Positions 45,423 to 58,100 are shown, counted from the first letter of the stretch. The stretch is DNA of 64,000 bases from Bolinopsis microptera (GCF_026151205.1 NC_087072.1:24259603-24323602); one strand, 5' to 3'. Notes: generated by a model from the sequence alone, not told the origin. Translations and numbers: made by a program.

Positions 45423-48400
45423 TTACTTCTTCTTGGGTGTTCCAAGACTGTTGTACACCCACTCCATTCCATCCTGGGAGATAACCGGAGTGTTGTTTGT
45501 TGAGCAATTTCAAAGCTATTTCAAGGAATTGTCTTAGCCAGGTATAAGCCGATCAGAAAAGCATTACGAAAACATTAAGACATAAAGCGTGAGAATCAGG
45601 AAAATAATATGACAAGCATGAAAGCATTTCTAGAATAAACAAATATTACAATTTGTGACAAATACGCTACGTTTTAATTACATGTATCAATTATCACTAG
45701 TCACGATCTACGACTGTGTAATGTAGACTGAGCACGAAATGAGAGTCTCCATAAAACAACATCAGGTAATGTCGACGTTTTGGCTACATGTGCCTTTGTT
45801 ACAGACGAATGTCGAAACTACAGTTTATGTATCTGCAACACACGATGGTTAAGGGGGCCGGGGGGGGGGGTTGATGAAGACCCCCCCTGCTCCCTTAACC
45901 TCTCACTTCGTCCTCGGTATACAATCATGAGATGGATCAATGACAAGTGTTACGGATTATAGTTCTATATACCTTGATTCCTTCCTTGGTGAGAGCGGAG
46001 CAAGCCTGGATCTGCCATTGCCTGTCTCTTATAGCCGAGGATAGTTGCAAATCATTCGCAATCTGCAACAGATATTTAGTGTAAATACATGGCAAATGGT
46101 AAATATAAACATTATAACGTACTACGTAGGGATAAGAGATATATATCAATATGAGATTAAAAATTATCCGCGTTTACAAGTCACCCTTCTGATACCAAAA
46201 CAAAAGAAATGCGACCTCATAATCTAAAACTTAAATCAGTAAGGTTGCAGATTAAATACAATGTTGAGGAGTCAGGCGGAGGAAGTCTCTACCGCCGCAA
46301 CAAACGCGTGACAGAATATCAAGATAAATGAGTAAATATTGCTACGGACTGATCTCGGGACTTCGTGTGTGGTAAAGCTTTTAGTGTCAGCTCGTAGACA
46401 AGACAAACGTCACTTAGCGGCATTATATTTCGGAAAAATTATTGGGCGTCGATTTGGCAGGTAGCTCCTTGATTACCCACTTTAAGTTGATTGGGGAACT
46501 TAAAGTATTCATGATATAGACGGAAAAAATTACACAGAACTAACCGGTCTTTAATTTTAATGATCTAAAAAAATAGATCTGGTTAAATACTAAAAGTTTA
46601 AAACTCCTTAACAATATATAATACGTTCTTTGAAATAGGACGGTTGTACACTGTACAGTTGTATTTTACTCCAATTTTAAATCTTATTCTAATACCATTT
46701 TATTCCGTAAAAACTGTGAATTGACTTTGAATTGACTGTGAATTATAAAATAATACGATTATATATATAGATATAAGCTTCGAGGTGTCACAATAAAAGG
46801 CAAATTGGCAGCTCTATGTTATAAACTTTTGGGTGCTGAAAGAGACGAAATTTTAATGGGATCCATTAATAAAAAATGTCGAGTATCCTACGTATTCACC
46901 CTCTGACCTCAGTTGACCATTTATTTATAAACTGATATTGCGCAATTTCGAAGTTCCCTGAATCGCAATATTACAGATTAAGTTGGTCTCTGCTAAGTTT
47001 TTTCAGAGGTGGGGTCACATTTTGACGTACATCCCCGTTTTACCAGCATCACCTACTTAGAAGCTTCGTGACTTAGTGAGAGAACAAATCAACATGTGAC
47101 TCGTTCAACAAAGTAGCAATAAGAAACTGGTTCCATCACCAAGGAGGACCTCTCAACACCAGATCTAATTAAGGTAATAATAAGACTGATCTATATTTGG
47201 GATATTATAATAACCTCGCTAGGTTTAGCTGATTTGAAGAGATCCTGTTTGTTAGCGTATATCAGGACAGGTACTTTGCTGAGTTTCTCTTCCTCCAACA
47301 GTTCCAGTAACTCCTCTCCTGTCTCGTCGAATCTCTTCTTGTCTGAACTGTCTATAACGTATATCTGAACAAAAACAATGGTTATTTTAACCAATGTCAA
47401 TAACGTATATCTGAATAAAAAACAATGGTTATTTTAACCAATGTCAATAACGTATATCTGAATAAAAAACAATGGTTATTTTAACCAATGTCAATAACGT
47501 ATATCTGAATAAAAAACAATGGTTATTTTAACCAATGTCAATAACGTATATCTGAATAAAAAACAATGGTTATTTTAACCAATGTCAATAACGTATATCT
47601 GAATAAAAAACAATGGTTATTTTAACCAATGGCAATAACGTATATCTGAATAAAAAACAATGGTTATTTTAACCAATGTCAATAACGTATATCTGAATAA
47701 AAAACAATGGTTATTTTAACCAATGGCAACAAGTAACAACGAATAAATGGTATTTCCCCTCTCATGGTAATAACAGCCGTCAAATAATTTTTTATTATAT
47801 CGCTTATAAGTTATATTGTGAAGTTTGCCGTGATCCTTCATTAAGTAATCACATCAAACTTGAAAGTTATTTACATTCTATCGCAAGAAATATCTTTTGT
47901 GCCGTCAGCCTTTATAAAAAAATAACTGATTAAGTAACCCACGAAAAACTGGCCGCTATCAAAAAATGTGTCCGCTTATTGTTTCATGTAAACGATCAAA
48001 ATGCAGGCACTAGCCATGAGTGAGAGTTTGTCCAACTCCATTGTCGACTGTAAGCCTCTATGCATGACCATAGTTACCAGGGGAGTTTGAGACGCAAAAA
48101 CACCATTTTCCGGCAGTGTCAAAACAGTACAAGTTTCTATTCGGTACACAATATATTTACAAGTACAAATCCGGCCTAAATATATATTTTTAATTCAGCT
48201 TACTATACAGCTTACACCATCAAAAGGAGTAGACGTACTTTAATGGTATTACACATCAACCGAATCGATGAACAATCAACGGGATGTTAATCACTTAATC
48301 ATTAACATAGATTTTAAAATGTGAATCTCCATTCTCCATCAATCCATACTACGAGTAACAAAGAATTCCTGTTACCATGACATCACGTCAGATGTACAAT

Positions 48401-50772
48401 AAGAGTTAATCAGTGCACAGTGCGTAGGGCCGATCAAACAATTAATTCAGCTCAAACTATCGAAATGGGTGCTCGCCATGATTTTATCAACTGGATATCT
48501 ATAAAGTGACTGTAATACCTTCAGTTACCAAGAGAGCTAGAGATCACGAAGGGGCATCGAATATATATATGTATGAGAGTAAAAGACCAAATTCATAACA
48601 TTAATTTTAGTGGTAGTTTCAAAACAAAAACTAGGGAAAACTTCTTTCGGGAACACAATAGAATTACACATAAAATTGCGGCCTAAAATTTCAAGGTTTA
48701 TCAACTGAAATAGTGAGCAATTATAGAAATGGTAAACACAAAACAGTTATTAAATACTAATTATAGAGATTAGAGACTGCATGTCAAAATCGACTCAGAC
48801 TTTAAGTCGCCACGAATTTTGTAACGATTGTAAGTAGTAACAGTATGGGGCCATCTATCTTCTCCTACATTTTTTGAGCAATCATCCTTAAACTTTCAGG
48901 ATATGTTCTAGGGCTCATTTAGAAGAGATGAGCCGGACAGAATTTTAAGGTAGGCCTTTAAAAAATTTTTACTCGATTTTGAAAATCTTGGACCTCAAAA
49001 AATCATCAAAAAACGAGGTTTGAGGGTGATTGCTAAAAAAATGTAGGAGAAGATAGATTTTTAGACTCGATTTTTAGGCGTGCCATCAAAAATCGCTCGT
49101 GCAATACAATTACACACATGTGCTGACCTTTGACTGGCAATAATTTCGGCTAGGAACAATATTTTTCCATGGGATCAAAACTTCAAAAGCATCTAATAGA
49201 TATCACTCCTCTCTATTAAAAACAACTAAAAAGTCGATTTTGAGAAAATTTCCTTGAAGACCCCCCTGCCCCCTTAAGTTGATATGAAGTTGATTTGAAG
49301 TAGATATGAAGTAGATATGAAGTTGATATGAAGTTGATATGAAGTTGATATGAAATTTATATTAAGTTGATATGAAGTTGATATGAAGTTGATATGAAGT
49401 AAATTCAAAATAACGGTAAAAATTCCCCCTAGCGCTGTTGACAGGTATAACCAATCTTAACCGCTATTAAACTGAGAGCACTCTAGCTCAATATTTCAGG
49501 ATTTGTTTTACTTCAGTATTTATCAAATATCAACACTATACTCGCTACAAGACGAGTATTATATATTATACTAAGCTGTATTTTGAACCATTTAAAATAA
49601 ACTGTGCGCAATCTGCTCATATTATATGTTAATTTTGCTCTTGTTGCCGCTTCTGCGACGGGAGTGCAAGGTGGCAAGATAAGCACAATTCAGGTTGTAT
49701 TATATCTAAGTTAAAATAAGTGCAATGTAAATTAATGATACTGACCAGCACATCCGTATTTTCAAAGTAATTCTTCCAGTAGGGTCGGATCTTCTTCTGT
49801 CCTCCGATATCCCACACATTCAACTTGAAACCGGTTGTAGCAACAGATTTGATATTAAATCCCTGAAAAGAAAACATTAAATTGTATCAATAAAAAGGAT
49901 TGTTTGCTCGCACTGAAATGACAGGGATGAACAGGGAATAGGGATGAATGAAAATGAACGGTTATATTTTCGATATTCTATTGAATATTAAGTCGTGATC
50001 GTCCAAGGAGAGAAGTTAAAGGAGCGATCAAGCAATTATGATCATAAATGGGTATTCCTGTCTGAAAGTTGTGGGATAACCTTTTAACCTATTAACATAC
50101 GTCAATGCTCTCAAAAAGTGGTGGGAAAATATGTTAATATATATGACATATGTCAAGATTTTAACCTTCATGCACGAAGCATGAACGATGAAGATGTATC
50201 TAGGTTGTCCAAACTAATCACTTCCCGAATCGGTCAGCCATGGGGCTAAAAGATTGGCAGCATGGCTGCACAGATCATGTCTTATAAGGCCAGAATGACG
50301 CAGCTATCTAGCCAAAATAATATAATTGTGAATATGAGGAAACCGACATGGACAATATTTTAGCCTAAGTTGCTAAATCATCGTTGCATTAATATATGGA
50401 GGAGATTATTTTAAGAACTGTCACAGCATATGGCAAATTTCAAGATTTAGGTTCAAGCTATCGGTAACAACCTGGGTGGGCATGATGTGGGTGATGTCTT
50501 CATCAGCGAGGGCCTTTAGGATGGTAGTTTTTCCTGCATTATCCAGTCCCAGCAATAATATCCTGACCTCTCGATCCGTTTCCTTCTGGAACCTTCTTAG
50601 AAGGGACAGCAGGCCCTGAGAAATTAATCATTTTCTGATTTAAAATAGTGAGAAAAATAAAATACATCATCTATGAAAATAAAATACATAATGTATGAAA
50701 ATAGATGATACTTTTTCAGAGAATACTTTTTTGTTCCTGAAGGAACCGTCAGAATAAATATTAGCTTACCAT
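45423..50772 (-). CDS. ARL3: ARL3, small ARF-like GTPase, complete, 6 exons
   Basis: Exons: 50772-50770 (ATG only), 50615-50472, 49862-49746, 47364-47215, 46062-45973, 45473-45423. All introns are GT-AG and all junctions phase 0, giving 184 aa (182 in human). GTPase motifs are complete: GLDNAGKT (24-31), Thr48 in MPTQ, WDIGGQ (66-71), NKQD (126-129) and SAL (160-162). The chain ends TPKKK. ARL3 releases lipidated cargo from carriers such as UNC119 and PDE6D inside cilia; RP2 is its GTPase-activating protein. The first coding exon is a lone ATG followed at once by GTAAGC, so the splice fixes the start. A 47-bp tandem array duplicates the exon 4 acceptor (47355-47729). WDR31 follows about 620 bp downstream on the same strand. 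Confidence 0.95.
45847..45900. repeat. G-rich/C-rich hairpin in the last ARL3 intron
   Basis: GGTTAAGGGGG and its reverse complement bracket a G-run and a C-run. A similar C-rich motif with CCCCCTTAAG lies at about 49261-49277 in the intron before exon 4. Confidence 0.6.
47355..47729. repeat. 47-bp array of duplicated 3' splice sites, 8 copies
   Basis: The functional acceptor of ARL3 exon 4, with the first bases of the exon, is repeated seven more times upstream in the intron (copies start at 47355, 47401, 47448, 47495, 47542, 47589, 47636 and 47683). On the minus strand each unit carries TTGTTTTTTATTCAG then ATATACGTTAT. A decoy acceptor would encode IYVID and then reach TAA within the unit. 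Confidence 0.93.
48853..49057. repeat. Inverted repeat with about 31-bp arms
   Basis: TATCTTCTCCTACATTTTTT (48856) pairs with AAAAAAATGTAGGAGAAGAT (49036) over arms of about 31 bp with one or two mismatches, separated by about 140 bp. It lies in the ARL3 intron between exons 3 and 4. Confidence 0.75.
49276..49402. repeat. 11-bp tandem repeat, about 11 copies
   Basis: The unit is AAGTTGATATG, with variants carrying GTAGATATG. It lies in the ARL3 intron. Confidence 0.85.
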
Positions 50773-51059
50773 TAAAAACTGGAATCTGTACTATAACCTA
50801 TAAAAATCAAAATCATTAGTTTTAGACAGATTAAACTCTAAAACAGGGAGGGCTGCACCTTTATAATTAAATAGACAAAACGATAAAATTGGAAAAACTT
50901 TTTTTTGCTATCCAATCTGGTAAACGTGACTGATAATTATCACACATAATTTGTTAAAAAGGTTATCTGTTTATCTAGATAAAACAGTTGTGGCAGTCAG
51001 TACTCATCAAACGATAAAATCGGACTATTAACACACTATTAACACACTATTAACACACA

Positions 51060-51720
51060 AGTATACAAATTCACTAGAAATTACAGAAAATATTGCCACA
51101 ATAAAGTGAAATTTGTAGGAAAATCATCAAGAATACTAGTGTTTTTGCCTATCCTCATTCCCAAGTAATCGAAGAAACAGTCCCAAACATCTTCTAGTAT
51201 GATGAAAGAGCCAGTTCACTTGGACGTGAGCTTAAGAGGTTTGTCTGCATTTGTATCCTTATGTAAGACCTCAGATATTGCTGATATATTGCCACTGATA
51301 TTGCTTTCTTGAGGAAGTTGCTGGCATTTTATCTTACAACCATTCTGGAAACGGGCACCAGCATGTTACTGTTAACAGGAGTCAGGACTACCGTAATCAA
51401 CTCAGGAATTTTGCTAGGGGGTGATACATTGTCCTCAGGATATGTTCTTCCAAATCGTCTACAGGAGAGGGAAACTAGTCACTGTTGCTCTACTGTTTTC
51501 AAGAGAAGAGAATTTGTACACCACTATTTTCAGAAGAAGGAAACTCGGTGTTCTACTATTTTTGTTTTACTTTTAAAAAAATTTTTTTACTTCAGAAGAA
51601 TTATTTTATCAGTTTTTAAATCTAGATAAATCCCAAATCGTTACCTAGTTAAATCTAGATAAAAGATTTCGTACCGATAATGGAAAACCTAATTTTGTCC
51701 ACACTTGTGGCCAAGATGGC
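51060..51720. repeat. Dispersed repeat copy 2 (matches 1-1080)
   Basis: Same family and orientation as the window's first kilobase, but without the 57-bp array expansion (only about one unit remains around 51500). It lies between the ARL3 5' end and the 3' end of the LINE. Confidence 0.7.
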
Positions 51721-51785
51721 AAAATAAAAAACGCCATAAAAAACATCCAATTCCAGCACAACACATTTCTACTACTATGTCGGAG

Positions 51786-54725
51786 CTAAGTCCGATCTAC
51801 GCCAGAAAACCCCCTCCATATATCCCTGTCCCGCATCAGGGTTCGCAGTTCCTCTTTAGAGTTTGTCCCAACTTCCTTCAGTAACATAGACAAGTAGCTT
51901 TGTCTTGGTCGGCCTTGCTGTGCTCTACCGTGCGTAGGTTCCCATAAGACTAAATCACTGGCAAGTAGCTCAGGATGTCGGATGCAGTGTCCCGCCATTT
52001 TTAATCTCCTGCTTCGTAACTTGTTTGACAGCCTTGGGAGGCTACCATACAAAGTTATATTGCTGACCTTGTCCTTCCATGAGATACCCAGCACCATACG
52101 CAACATCTTTGTGTATGTCCCGTCCAAACTTTTCTCTTGAGCCTTTGTCAGTGTCCAGGTTTCTGATCCGTAGAGCAGTACTGATTCACAAGCCGCTATG
52201 AACAATCTAATCTTTAGGCTCTTTGAAAGTTTGGATTTCCAGATATCCTTCAGTCTATGTAGGGCACCCCACGCTTTTCCCTTTCTAACCCTTATCTCCC
52301 TATCTGTGCTCTCAATCCAGGAGCCTAAGTAGATGAAATCATCTACATTTTCTATGGCTTCCCCGGATCGACTTTGTAGGTCGCTAGATCGATCCTCCAT
52401 ATTCAGTGTCATGACCTTGGTCTTGCCTTCGTTTATGTGTAGTCCCACGCTTGCTGCCGCCGATTCTACTCTGAGCAGGAACTCGTTAGCCTTGTCCATG
52501 TCCTCAGATATAAGTGCTATATCATCTGCAAAGTCCACATCGGTGATGATCTTGGGCCCCACTCTTCTGCTTTTTCTACGTTCGAGGGTGAGTCCAAGTC
52601 GCTCCGCATCATCGCCTATGGCTTGCCTCATACAGTAGTCGATGACTATTGCAAAGAGGTAAGGTGCTAAGGTATCACCCTGTAACACACCTGCAAGTAT
52701 CTCGAACAATTCAGTTTCTCCGTCTGGAGTTAGGACTTTGGCCATTGTCTTCTCGTACATGAGCCGTATAAGCTGCACGATTTTGACTGGAATGCCGTAA
52801 GCTTCTAGAATCTTTAGCATTTTCCCACGATGTACACTGTCGAAAGCCTTCTTAAAGTCTATAAATGTCAGAACAGCTGGCAGTTTCCGACTCTTGACAC
52901 CCTCTATAAGACGTCTCAGTACCAATATCTGTTGAGTTGTTGACCTTCCTGGTCTGAATCCATTCTGGTTTCTACGCAGAATTGTCTCGATTTCTGGCTT
53001 CAACCGGTTTAGAACCATCTTGTTTAGAGACTTGGCAACTAGGGATGACAAGCTTATTCCCCGATAGTTCATTGGTTCGCTAAGGTCGCCCTTCTTTGGA
53101 ATTGGTATGATGTTGGCAGTTGACCATTGGTCTGGTTTCTCACCTTTCAATAGAGCATTGTTACAGAAGTCTAAGACAATTTGATCAAGGTCGCATCGTT
53201 TTAAGACTTCTGGGGCTATGTTGTCGTCACCCCATGCTTTCCCTTCCTTTATGCTGGACTTTGCTTTTCTGTACTCATCCAACGTAAACGGTTCTGTTCC
53301 GATATTCAGAGGTGGGTGGACTGGATCAATATCCTCTTCCGCGTTCTCTACCGTCGGTGGTGAGCCGAGAAGAGTAGCAAAATAGTCCTTCCATTTCTGA
53401 ACCCTTTCCGTTGGTGAGTTTCCCTTGATTTTGCCAGTATATGATGGAGCTTTACCTGTGATCTTGTTGATCATGGTCCAGCTTTTAGCATGTCTGCCCT
53501 GCCAACTTGCTTCCTCCAGTTCCCGGACCTGCCCCTCCAGCAGGTGCTCTTTGGCTGCTTGATAAGCATCGCCTAGCTTCTGTTTGCCCTCTTGGACAGC
53601 TATTCGGTTGTCTTCTGTAGCATCTGAGTGGTATTTTATGCTACATTCCCTCAGCTTCAGCCTGGCAATTTCAACACTTGGAGTCGCTGAGATTTTACAT
53701 CTTTTCTTTTTCTCCTTTTCAGGTAGTAAAAGTCGAGAAGTTGTCCTATTCGCATCAATAAAGCATTGGTACCTTTCTGTTGCCGTCTGATCATCCTTTT
53801 CAAGTATGGAAAAGCGGTTTTTAACTTCCACTGTGTACCTCTCTTGTAGAGCGATATCAGTTTTAAGTTTAGACCAGTCCAGAACCGGAGCCCTCTTCTC
53901 CGTCTTGCTTATCCGTAGACTAAGCTTTACCCTTGCTACGACTACTCTGTGATCCGAGCCAATACTGTGGAAACTACCATATGCTTCGGAGTTCTTGACG
54001 GAGTTCCGCCATTTCTTCCGGCAAATGATGAAGTCGATTTGAGATTTACTTTGACTCATATCTGAGAGATATGTCCAGAGTTTACCTCTTTGCTTCTGAA
54101 ATCTGGTGTTTGTGATTTCTAGCTGTCGCTCCAACAGCATATCCTCTAGCAGTCTACCATTTCGGTTTGCTGGACCCTTGTGGAAGGATGTCCAGTTTCC
54201 TGATGATGAGACATGCGCATTGAGGTCTCCTACAACGAATAGTAAGTTGTGGGCTGGTATCTGGTCGATGGCACCACCAAGGCTGTCGTAGTAGTTTTCT
54301 GCTTCGTCGACAGTCGCCCCCTCTGTCGGGCTATAAGTCACAATAACAGTTGTGACCGGGTTCCCTGCAAAGTTGGCTACCATCGTCCTCCTGTCATGTG
54401 AGTATACACTAATCAATGAGTTGAATACTGTCTTTTTGTCCAAGACAATACCAACCCCACCAGCAGCCGCCCCATTGCTGGTTCTCCATGCCGAAGTTGT
54501 TATGAGGTGAGAGCTTCCAAGATCTTGATACTCGATTTCAGTGCTATGTACTACCCGATGCTCCTGAATGCCCAAAATATGTACGCCACTATCCCTCATG
54601 CATACACCCAGCTCACATTTCTGTGGAATTAATCTGTGGATTCTCTTGCAATTAGCATCATTTGATTTGAGTAGATAGTAATTTTTGAGCGATGACTTAC
54701 AGTCACCAACTGTACAAAAGGCCCT
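51786..54725 (-). CDS. LINE ORF2: AP-type endonuclease and reverse transcriptase
   Basis: An uninterrupted frame of 937 codons from the first Met (54599), open back to 54725. The N-terminal part is an exonuclease-endonuclease-phosphatase domain with GIQEHR (catalytic Glu), VVGDLNAH and the terminal SDHRVV. The centre is a reverse transcriptase with MNYRGISLSSL, NGFRPGRST, FIDFKKAFDSVHR, GVLQGDTLAPYLF and the catalytic FADD. The C-terminal part ends DIWRGFSGVDRT. The overall layout fits an RTE-like or related APE-type LINE; clade not certain. Homologous sequence upstream of the first Met (RLIPQKCELGVC) ends at a TAG (54726-54728), so the 5' end is truncated or the start is non-standard. The lack of any internal stop indicates a young copy. 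Confidence 0.92.
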   Translation of the reverse strand, partial: RAFCTVGDCKSSLKNYYLLKSNDANCKRIHRLIPQKCELGVCMRDSGVHILGIQEHRVVHSTEIEYQDLGSSHLITTSAWRTSNGAAAGGVGIVLDKKTVFNSLISVYSHDRRTMVANFAGNPVTTVIVTYSPTEGATVDEAENYYDSLGGAIDQIPAHNLLFVVGDLNAHVSSSGNWTSFHKGPANRNGRLLEDMLLERQLEITNTRFQKQRGKLWTYLSDMSQSKSQIDFIICRKKWRNSVKNSEAYGSFHSIGSDHRVVVARVKLSLRISKTEKRAPVLDWSKLKTDIALQERYTVEVKNRFSILEKDDQTATERYQCFIDANRTTSRLLLPEKEKKKRCKISATPSVEIARLKLRECSIKYHSDATEDNRIAVQEGKQKLGDAYQAAKEHLLEGQVRELEEASWQGRHAKSWTMINKITGKAPSYTGKIKGNSPTERVQKWKDYFATLLGSPPTVENAEEDIDPVHPPLNIGTEPFTLDEYRKAKSSIKEGKAWGDDNIAPEVLKRCDLDQIVLDFCNNALLKGEKPDQWSTANIIPIPKKGDLSEPMNYRGISLSSLVAKSLNKMVLNRLKPEIETILRRNQNGFRPGRSTTQQILVLRRLIEGVKSRKLPAVLTFIDFKKAFDSVHRGKMLKILEAYGIPVKIVQLIRLMYEKTMAKVLTPDGETELFEILAGVLQGDTLAPYLFAIVIDYCMRQAIGDDAERLGLTLERRKSRRVGPKIITDVDFADDIALISEDMDKANEFLLRVESAAASVGLHINEGKTKVMTLNMEDRSSDLQSRSGEAIENVDDFIYLGSWIESTDREIRVRKGKAWGALHRLKDIWKSKLSKSLKIRLFIAACESVLLYGSETWTLTKAQEKSLDGTYTKMLRMVLGISWKDKVSNITLYGSLPRLSNKLRSRRLKMAGHCIRHPELLASDLVLWEPTHGRAQQGRPRQSYLSMLLKEVGTNSKEELRTLMRDRDIWRGFSGVDRT

Positions 54726-54821
54726 CTACACAACTACTCTTGGCATACCCTCCCCCTTCTAATGTAGAGAAACAAATTTTGGAGAAACAAATTTTTAATT
54801 CTATCCCATATTTACAATCAT

Positions 54822-55038
54822 CCCCTTTTGGCGCCCCTCCCTAAAATTGAACAAATTAGGTGATTTTAGAGGATACACCAGTAAAATCTCTAAAAAAGTG
54901 TATTTCTAGAGTAAAACGCGCAGTTTTGCTAGTACCTCGTTAAGTTTTTCAAAATCGTCCCACATTCAAACGATGATTTTGCGCCCCCTAAGATGGCGCC
55001 CCACAGCGGGGTCAGCAGGGCCCTTTGTTACGCCACTG
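54822..55038 (+). mobile_element. hAT-like MITE, left end missing
   Basis: Matches the right 200 bp of the complete copy at 57834-58100, from GGCGCCCCTCCCTAAAATTG to the terminus TTGTTACGCCACTG. It lies just upstream of the LINE's truncated 5' end. Confidence 0.85.
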
Positions 55039-57610
55039 TTGTCATTAAGGATCAGAAAATGATCAACTAAAAATGAGAAGGTTCTGTGTGAAATCGGCGA
55101 GAAGCCTATTATAGGCAGGAACTGCTGTCGACTTGGAGCTCAGAAAGAAAATGTCTCCAGACCAGTCAACAGTCAATTCCACGTTGAACAGCTCTGATCA
55201 TACAACCAAGGTGATCAGAAACACCAGCAAACTGTACACACTAAGTAAAATACAATTTTAAGTAAAATACAATTTTTATTTTCCACAGAAGAATCAATAC
55301 ATATTGAATTATATATATCCGATAATTCCATTAATAATCATTAAAAGTTGCTTTGTCATTTGTAAAATCAAAAACGAAAAGCCGTACGCTGAACGCGCGC
55401 AGCATCTTTTCTGTAGCTGCCTAACTTGTAGCCGCTAACATCAAAGCCGCCGCGCACGCCGAGTGCTGGGGTTCATTCTCATTGACAATTAAACTTGGTC
55501 AAAGATATTTATATACAATTCCTAAATTAAATCAATAATCATGTTAATATGAGTATTCAACACTACTCGACAACAAATATCTGCCAGCCCATCGACGATT
55601 CAGTCGCCGAAACAAAAATCAAATGTTTGCTTTTTCGTTTCGGGAACTGTTTGAACTCAGTATTATATCCGACTAATCATACTTTATAATGGTTAAAAAC
55701 AAAGTAGAAAGATTTTCCTGGATGGGCCGGCATTCGCAACCGCGAAACAATTTGAGTACGACAAACGATGACACCACCACCAGCCCTTAATTGATAAGTC
55801 CATGGGGGACGGGATAAAGTAAAATTTGTAATTTCATATTGCCTATAACGATTGTGAGTTATGACGGACTTAACTGTACGGGTCAACTACTAAAACTGCA
55901 TTGTATACTATCTTAATCATTATACTGGACATGATATGACGAAGTATCTTAAGCAGCACTTTATACCTCCACTTAGAACTTGATTAGTCACGAACAATAG
56001 AATCATTATAAATCAATACAATAAAACATTTTGATCAATAAATGCCTAGCAGCACCAGACAGCGGCCGTGTACCTTTTTCGACTCCATACCACGGAGTCC
56101 CTGATGGACTTTTGTTTACTTTTGTTAATAATTTGACCGCAACCTTTCTTTCTCGAAACACAAATCCTACTGTACTTCATTACAGTATTAAGATAATATA
56201 AAGCAAATCATGTGAATATATGACTACGAAATAGATCTATAGATTTGTCCATAATATTTAATACCGTATTGATGGTTTTGAATTTTGTATATTGAATTTT
56301 AATGTGAAGCGTTTACTCTTCCCCCTCGGCAATTAATTAGAAAGTAAGATTAATGACAATAATTGCCAAATGACGTAGTAGATATAGATGTTCAATGTTG
56401 TAGAGTGATTTCAAGAGTAGTGGTCCACAGGGGTCCGAAAAAGCCGTACAGGCACTTGGGTCCTTATCCTTGTCACTAGTCCCAATTGGATTCACTTTAC
56501 ACAAAACATGAACGTTTACAATTTAGTCGTACACATTGGCACGATATTTATTAGAAAGCAAACATTATAAAATAATACGTGCGTGCGCGGCTTGAGCCGC
56601 GCCGCATAACAATTTATGCGTTTAGGGGCTGGAGTACGCGTGTTTACAGATTAATGAATTGTTGCATTGTAAATATTTAAAGTTGACGATATATTATGAT
56701 TAGATTTAATAGTAAATTTTTCCAAGCTGACTTTGGACTTAGGTAAAATTATAATTTATTTATTTTAAAGAAAAAACCACGGATAGTTTTAAATTTACAT
56801 AGTCGTATAACTATAATCAAGTTAATCCTGTTTTCAAGAATGCGCGGCTTTGGCGGCCAGTTATTGACTTGTACATAAAATTGAATTTTAAATAGAAATG
56901 TGAATGTATTAAAATTTAAAACTTTCAAAACGGAGGCTTATAAATATTATTATATTATGATTGTAAAATAAAGGATAAAATTTTAAATTTGTTTCACTAA
57001 AAATTTGTTTCACTATCACCTATCACCTAAGTTACTTTGCATATACTGCTTCTAGTTACACGCTAGCGATCTCAGTTGAGGGGTATATATCAGTGTACAC
57101 TGTATATCTTATCTGCACTGATAGATCTGTCGGGAAATATAAATGATAAAGCTTACACCAAGCTAGTAGAACTTGGCTGAGACTGAAACGAATTACTACA
57201 GAGCCTGACAAGTTTCATAGTATTACGAACAATATAGTGGTTGCGATAAATTCATTAATATAAATAATTCGTGGATCTGTAAACGTGGAAAATCTGCTTC
57301 GCTAATTCGCCACAACTCCCTGAGAGCACATATTAGATGTACTAGAATCCATTGGAAAGGGCATTGTTACTTCATTATCACGATCCTGCCAATAAGGCTT
57401 CTGGAGGCTGGAGCTTCAGTGAACTTGTACACTACCGATGAGGGGCAAAAAATACTTATAATCATTATAACAAAAGGATTATTATATTAGAGTTGAACGT
57501 AATACTTTTACATAACACCTGTGGTTCTACCAACGACAAGTGGAATGATAAGAAAGGAGAACACCTTTTTTTCGATCTTACTGATAAGCTATCGAAAAAA
57601 TCTGGTCAAT
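55039..57610. other. Intergenic stretch, no gene seen
   Basis: AT-rich, with many TAAAATTTAAA-type runs. No exon-like sequence, transposase or RNA gene is recognisable. AAGTAAAATACAATTTT is tandemly duplicated near 55245. Confidence 0.5.
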
Positions 57611-57833
57611 CTTACTATATATAAAGCGAGACAATTTATATGGATGGATCCATATCATTTAACTGACACCACAGTATCAACTTTAACGCGACTTTCCGCA
57701 AAAACCGTTAAAGATATACAACTAAAACTTTTTTGACTGGGTCAAATGCTTTAATGGCCTACAAATCAGCATGAAAAAATAAAAAATTGGCTAAGAAATA
57801 CGAGTTTTAGAGCCCAAAATTTGGACCCCCAAG

Positions 57834-58100
57834 CAGTGGCGTAACGTTGCCTGTTGGCGCCCCCTGCCGAAAAGGCGCCCCCTGTTGGCGCCCCTCCCTA
57901 AAATTGAACAAATTAGGCGATTTAAGAGGATACGCCGGTAAAATCTCTAAAAAAGTGTGTATCTAGAGCAAAACGCGCAGTTTTGCTAGTACTTTAGTTA
58001 AGTTTTCGAAATTGTCCCACATTCAAACGACGATTTGGCGCCCCCCTAAGACAGCGCCCCCCTGCACAGCGGGGTCAGCAGGGCCCTTCGTTACGCCACT
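57834..58100 (+). mobile_element. Complete hAT-like MITE, 267 bp
   Basis: Termini CAGTGGCGTAACG and CGTTACGCCACT are flanked by CCCCCAAG (57826-57833 and 58102-58109), an 8-bp target duplication (9 bp if the adjoining A is counted). The paralogous empty site is visible in family A copy 2, where GGGGGTCC (inverted) is continuous. The interior has GGCGCC-rich segments and an inverted CAAAACGCGCAGTTTTG. It is non-coding. Confidence 0.93.
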
